9,724 nucleotides of DNA from Lachnospiraceae bacterium (GTDB taxonomy: Bacteria; Bacillota; Clostridia; Lachnospirales; Lachnospiraceae), in the NCBI GenBank assembly GCA_024691145.1, contig JAILNW010000068.1, positions 1 through 9,724 of the forward strand. Reading direction: 5' to 3'. A program made the position numbers and the translations under genes. Below are positions 6,286-9,724 of this stretch, piece after piece (position 1 is the first letter of the stretch; each line of letters opens with the position of its first letter). A model generated the notes under the pieces. It was not told the origin of the DNA. It did not search any database and worked only from the letters and a program-made list of their open reading frames with translations.

Positions 6286-7155
6286 CTAAAACTCAACATA
6301 TCCTTGTAGCCATATTATACCCTTAAATCTTGCTCCTACCATTGGTTCGCCATATAAATCATCCTTATTAATACATACTGTTATGGCAAGTTCATTACAT
6401 TCTATATCCAATATGTAAACCTGCTCCTTAGTATATCCATTCTCAATAAGTTTAATCCCTAATATGGTTCCAATAATAGAATAATTATCTGATTCTGCAC
6501 CATATGGAAAAAATGTTGTGTCTACGATAGAGTATACGTCCTCATGCTTGGCTCTTCTTGAAACCATTGCATAAGTATCTATATCTTCAATAGTCAGACT
6601 ATCGATTGCTTCCTGATTACCCTGCTTTGCTTCTGCAATAAGTCTGTTTCTGTTATTCTTTTCATTGTCCCTTGCCTTAGTTGATTTCTTTGACTTATCT
6701 ACAGGCAAAATAATCTTTCCATCAATGCTTAGTCCTACCAAAGTAACATTAAATATATTATCTCTTACATGTGCATATGACTCAATATAATTCACTGCAT
6801 TCTGAAGATAAAATATTATAGATACTCCAAATCTTAAATCATCACATAAACCACTATAGGCTATAGTATCAACTTTTTTATTTATTGACACCTCATCATG
6901 AAGGCTTACAATATATCCATTTAGATATGGAAAATAATGATCCATATGGAAAAAACCTTTTTCATCATAACTGCCTCTAACACAAACTCCATAAAAATCA
7001 GAAAAATCACAAAACATCTCCACAAATTCTTCTGTATCATTTACCTTATGTATATTCTTAAGTGTTGGATTAGTCATAACAATTCCAAGTATCTCATCAA
7101 GTTCCGTTCTCTTTTTTATTCTACTAAAACCTATAGCTCTTAGATAAGTATGCAA
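6286..7155 (-). CDS. Conserved protein of unknown function, DUF3881-like
   Basis: The 289-residue soluble protein has no signal peptide or membrane segment. From memory it matches the DUF3881 family typical of Lachnospiraceae: N-terminal MHTYLRAIGFS, a central EAKQGNQEAIDSLTIEDID stretch (175-193), SIVDTTFFPYG (209-219) and a C-terminal GARFKGIIWLQG (274-285). A lysine-rich, probably flexible linker (about 153-172) separates an N-terminal half from a C-terminal half. No catalytic motif is evident, and no function should be assumed. The start is TTG (7155-7153): the codon just upstream in frame is TAG, no in-frame ATG lies near, and AAAGGGG lies about nine bases before it. It sits 42 bases after serS and 12 before dacA on the same strand with no terminator between, so it is probably the middle gene of a three-gene operon. 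Confidence 0.87.
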   Translation of the reverse strand: MHTYLRAIGFSRIKKRTELDEILGIVMTNPTLKNIHKVNDTEEFVEMFCDFSDFYGVCVRGSYDEKGFFHMDHYFPYLNGYIVSLHDEVSINKKVDTIAYSGLCDDLRFGVSIIFYLQNAVNYIESYAHVRDNIFNVTLVGLSIDGKIILPVDKSKKSTKARDNEKNNRNRLIAEAKQGNQEAIDSLTIEDIDTYAMVSRRAKHEDVYSIVDTTFFPYGAESDNYSIIGTILGIKLIENGYTKEQVYILDIECNELAITVCINKDDLYGEPMVGARFKGIIWLQGYVEF

Positions 7156-7197
7156 CTAGATTTTCCCCTTTCCATAGTCAGCTGAATCAAAAGTAAC

Positions 7198-8475
7198 TTA
7201 TTTAATTACTTTTTTTCCACCCATATAAGGTTGTAACTTTTCAGGTATATTAACTGTTCCATCTGCATTAAGGTTGTTCTCTAAAAATGCAATAAGCATT
7301 CTAGGTGGTGCAACAACAGTATTATTAAGTGTATGTGCAAAATACTTTCCACCTTCTCCAACAACTCTTATCTTTAGTCTTCTTGCCTGGGCATCTCCAA
7401 GATTTGAACAGCTTCCTACTTCAAAGTACTTCTTCTGTCTTGGTGACCATGCTTCAACATCAACTGATTTTACCTTAAGATCCGCAAGATCTCCTGAACA
7501 GCACTCAAGTGTTCTTACAGGAATATCAAGTGATCTGAATAAATCTACTGTATTCTGCCATAACTTATCAAACCACATCATGCTGTCTTCTGGTTTACAA
7601 ACTACTATCATTTCCTGTTTTTCAAACTGATGAATTCTATAAACGCCTCTCTCTTCTATACCATGTGCTCCTTTTTCTTTTCTGAAACATGGTGAATAGC
7701 TTGTTAAGGTATATGGTAATTCTTCTTCTTTAACAATTTTATCTATAAACTTTCCTATCATTGAATGTTCACTTGTTCCAATAAGATAAAGATCCTCACC
7801 TTCAATCTTATACATCATGGCATCCATCTCTTCAAAGCTCATAACACCAGTAACAACATCGCTTCTTATCATAAAAGGAGGTACACAATATGTAAATCCT
7901 CTGTCTATCATGAAATCTCTTGCATATGAAATAATTGCAGAGTGTAATCTTGCTATATCTCCCATAAGATAATAAAATCCATTACCGGCAACACTTCTAG
8001 CACTATCAAGATCTATTCCATTAAACTTCTCCATAATGTCAGTATGATATGGTATCTCAAAATCTGGAACTACAGGTTCCCCATATCTTTGAACTTCAAC
8101 ATTCTCACTGTCATCTTTACCAATTGGTACACTCTTATCTATAATATTAGGAATAGACATCATAATCTTCTTAATTTTCTCCTGAAGTTCATTTTCTTTA
8201 ACTTCAAGTTCTGCTAATCTATCTGCATCCTTTGTTACCTGTTCCTTAAGTTTTTCAGCTTCTTCCTTCTTTCCCTGAGCCATAAGACCACCGATCTGCT
8301 TAGAAATAGTCTTTCTGTTATTTCTTAACTGATCAGCTTCCTGTTGTGTTTTTCTGCTTTCAATGTCTAACTCTATAACCTCGTCAACAAGGTGTAATTT
8401 ATGATCCTGAAACTTATTCTTAATATTCTGTTTTACAATATCTGGATTCTCTCTTAAAAATTTTATATCTATCAA
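7198..8475 (-). CDS. serS: Seryl-tRNA synthetase
   Basis: It charges tRNA-Ser with serine. From the chosen start it has 425 residues, a normal length. An N-terminal long coiled-coil arm (about 25-105) precedes the class II catalytic core. In the numbering of the longer ATG frame, the core has TSEH (237-240), motif 2 CFRKEKGAHG (266-275) running to HQFEKQE, SCSNLGDAQARR (358-369) and motif 3 LNNTVVAPPRMLIAFLEN (386-403). TSE and LNxT..A..R resemble archaeal and eukaryotic SerRS more than the usual bacterial TAEVPL and LNGSGLAVGR. The ATG at 8484-8482 directly abuts the GGAAGG site. The TTG at 8475-8473 lies nine bases from that site and gives MIDIKFLREN, the usual bacterial N-terminus, so I prefer it. 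A promoter lies close upstream with no T-box leader. Confidence 0.95.
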   Translation of the reverse strand: MIDIKFLRENPDIVKQNIKNKFQDHKLHLVDEVIELDIESRKTQQEADQLRNNRKTISKQIGGLMAQGKKEEAEKLKEQVTKDADRLAELEVKENELQEKIKKIMMSIPNIIDKSVPIGKDDSENVEVQRYGEPVVPDFEIPYHTDIMEKFNGIDLDSARSVAGNGFYYLMGDIARLHSAIISYARDFMIDRGFTYCVPPFMIRSDVVTGVMSFEEMDAMMYKIEGEDLYLIGTSEHSMIGKFIDKIVKEEELPYTLTSYSPCFRKEKGAHGIEERGVYRIHQFEKQEMIVVCKPEDSMMWFDKLWQNTVDLFRSLDIPVRTLECCSGDLADLKVKSVDVEAWSPRQKKYFEVGSCSNLGDAQARRLKIRVVGEGGKYFAHTLNNTVVAPPRMLIAFLENNLNADGTVNIPEKLQPYMGGKKVIK

Positions 8476-8484
8476 TTTACTCAT

Positions 8485-8490
8485 CCTTCC
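8485..8490 (-). promoter_or_regulatory. Ribosome binding site that decides the serS start
   Basis: GGAAGG on the minus strand directly abuts the ATG at 8484-8482 (spacing zero) but is nine bases from the in-frame TTG at 8475-8473. The spacing and the family N-terminus both favour TTG; the three-codon difference does not change the identity. Confidence 0.6.
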
Positions 8491-8516
8491 ATGATTTTAC
8501 TTTATTCTCTTGTATC

Positions 8517-8545
8517 ATTATATTATAATTACTCACTAAAATCAA
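8517..8545 (-). promoter_or_regulatory. Sigma-A-type promoter for serS-DUF3881-dacA
   Basis: TTGATT (8545-8540) and a perfect TATAAT (8522-8517) are separated by 17 bases on the minus strand. The start of transcription would fall near 8510, giving a leader of only about 35 bases before serS. This leaves no room for a T-box riboswitch. Confidence 0.82.
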
Positions 8546-8567
8546 GATATAAACGTCCGAAAAGGAT

Positions 8568-8635
8568 AAAAGTATAAGAAAAGATGTGGATAACTGATCT
8601 TTCGTTATCACTTATCCACATCTTAATATACTTTT
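8568..8635 (-). terminator. Long hairpin terminator of the HD-GYP gene, with two DnaA-box 9-mers
   Basis: A 68-base inverted repeat starts five bases after the HD-GYP stop. Outer arms AAAAGTATA (8568-8576) and TATACTTTT (8627-8635) pair over 9 bp. A small internal loop follows, then AAGATGTGGATAA (8581-8593) with TTATCCACATCTT (8612-8624) over 13 bp, a G-G mismatch, and four more pairs. On the minus strand the inner stem is followed by TTTTCTTATACTTTT, a fair terminator tail. Each inner arm contains TTATCCACA, the consensus DnaA box, in opposite orientation (8585-8593 and 8612-8620). Confidence 0.78.
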
Positions 8636-8640
8636 CATTT

Positions 8641-9690
8641 TTAGCTCAATGTACTTTCTATAAATGTTGTCAAACACTTTGTTAAATCTTTTATTACTTC
8701 TGCTGTTATCTGTTTTCCGCTGCTATCTCTTATTATTTTAATAACAGGTCTTGTTGGAAACTTATGATTTTGTCTTATTACAATTGCAGTTTCATTTTCA
8801 TTTGTTCTGACCTTTGAACCATTGGGATACACAGCAATATTGTTGCGAAATGAATTAACAACCTTTTCATTATAAAGTATGCCTGATTTACATACTATTT
8901 TTTCTATTGCATTATAAATCTTTACCTCTTCTTTGTCTGAACCATTTATAATATTATCAAATACATCTGCAACTGCAACAATCTGGCTGCCAATTTTAAT
9001 TTCATCACCTTTTCTTCTAAATGGATATCCACTGCCATCTACTCTTTCATGATGCGATAAAATAATATCCTTAGAAACATTTGAAATCCAGTCTTCATTT
9101 TCCATCATGGAATATCCATAAACAACATGTTTTTTCAATTCTTTCTTCAAAGCTTCTTCTGATATTTCCTTGTTTTGGGTTTCAATCATTGATTTTATAT
9201 AACTATATCCTATATCATGTAATAATGCCCCAATTGCAATATCCCTGATTTTATTTTTATCAAGTTTCATATCTATCGCTATAATAACAGAAATAGAACA
9301 AACATTTACACTATGCATATATTTATCTTCACTATTACGTCTTATATTATTTACATTAACTACAACTTCAGGCGTATTAAAAGCATCTGCTATAATATCT
9401 TCAGCAACTTCCTGTAATTCAGATAGTTTCGAATCAGTTCTGTAAAAGAATTTTTCTACAAGATTCTTTACTTTCTCCTTACATTCACTCATTACTTCAA
9501 TTTCTTCAGTTGTTAATTCATCAAATTTATCTTTAATATATATATTCTCATATTTTAGTTCGATTAATTTATCTACATATTCTAATTTTAGCTCAGTTCC
9601 TTTTGGAATAAGCAAAATTCCCGATGCAGAAACTATATCCTGTGCTAATACTTCATTTCCAGTCAGCATAAATACATTTACCTGCTTCAT
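8641..9690 (-). CDS. HD-GYP domain protein, probable cyclic-di-GMP phosphodiesterase
   Basis: HD-GYP proteins hydrolyse cyclic-di-GMP with a metal cluster. In this 349-residue soluble protein the metal-binding residues are all seen: H126 (YMHSVNV), H158-D159 (LLHDIG), H188 (KKHVVYG), H213-H214 (LSHHER), the GYP of VDGSGYP at 221-223, and D242 (VADVFD). An N-terminal domain of about 100 residues with a beta-rich start (MLTGNEVLAQDI) precedes it, and a C-terminal beta-rich extension (about 285-325) follows, as in many Clostridial HD-GYP proteins. No receiver domain or transmembrane segment is present, so the input signal is unknown. The ATG has a strong AAAGGAGGAG site six bases upstream. It is on the same strand as serS but separated by a terminator and a promoter. 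Its own promoter is probably outside the window: the 34 bases before it (9691-9724) show only the binding site and A/T-rich DNA. Confidence 0.92.
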   Translation of the reverse strand: MKQVNVFMLTGNEVLAQDIVSASGILLIPKGTELKLEYVDKLIELKYENIYIKDKFDELTTEEIEVMSECKEKVKNLVEKFFYRTDSKLSELQEVAEDIIADAFNTPEVVVNVNNIRRNSEDKYMHSVNVCSISVIIAIDMKLDKNKIRDIAIGALLHDIGYSYIKSMIETQNKEISEEALKKELKKHVVYGYSMMENEDWISNVSKDIILSHHERVDGSGYPFRRKGDEIKIGSQIVAVADVFDNIINGSDKEEVKIYNAIEKIVCKSGILYNEKVVNSFRNNIAVYPNGSKVRTNENETAIVIRQNHKFPTRPVIKIIRDSSGKQITAEVIKDLTKCLTTFIESTLS

Positions 9691-9724
9691 GCTACTCCTC
9701 CTTTATAGTTTCACTTCATATATA

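Noticed and set aside
6937..7143. Plus-strand 68-codon frame
   Set aside because: It is antisense to the DUF3881-like gene and has no coding features.
7274..7630. Plus-strand 118-codon frame
   Set aside because: It is antisense to the highly conserved catalytic domain of serS; its composition follows the complementary strand.
1..9724. Mobile element, phage, CRISPR or defence system
   Set aside because: No transposase, integrase, repeat array or defence gene is present. All large frames are housekeeping or signalling genes with uniform base composition.

Overview
The window looks like chromosome from a low-GC Gram-positive anaerobe of the Clostridia, most likely the Lachnospiraceae. The grounds are strong AT bias, AGGAGG-type ribosome binding sites, sigma-A-like promoters, frequent TTG starts, and a gene (6286-7155) that resembles DUF3881, a family I associate with Lachnospiraceae. 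No mobile element, CRISPR array, rRNA gene or broken gene is visible. The species cannot be named from the sequence alone.

Positions 1-3753 (minus strand) form one aromatic amino acid unit, read from right to left. A strong promoter (3725-3753) is followed by a tRNA-Arg(CCU), then a 26-codon leader peptide with a Tyr-Tyr-Tyr-Phe-Phe-Ser-Phe run, then a hairpin with a run of eight T. After these come pheA (chorismate mutase/prephenate dehydratase), aroB, aroC and the start of aroE, which leaves the window. The gene spacings are 9-25 bases, so the genes are probably one operon. The leader has the mutually exclusive RNA pairings expected of ribosome-mediated transcription attenuation. It has no T-box, the more usual Firmicutes solution. 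This is the most interesting element of the window.

Positions 3781-4828 (plus strand) hold a divergently transcribed DEDDh 3'-5' exonuclease-like gene that probably starts at CTG. It ends in a 16-bp palindromic terminator shared with the converging dacA gene.

Positions 4843-8545 (minus strand) form a second unit: promoter, serS (seryl-tRNA synthetase with unusual class II motifs), a DUF3881-like gene of unknown function, and dacA (D-Ala-D-Ala carboxypeptidase). Positions 8568-9690 (minus strand) hold an HD-GYP phosphodiesterase gene. It is closed by a long hairpin whose arms each contain a perfect DnaA-box 9-mer.

The working picture is as follows. In the aromatic unit, Tyr/Phe starvation would stall the ribosome in the leader, break the 1:2 stem, allow an antiterminator and let transcription run into pheA-aroB-aroC-aroE. 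With enough Tyr/Phe, transcription would stop after the tRNA and leader, so the attenuator would also serve as the tRNA's terminator. The other genes are housekeeping functions: translation, peptidoglycan trimming, nucleic acid turnover and cyclic-di-GMP turnover.
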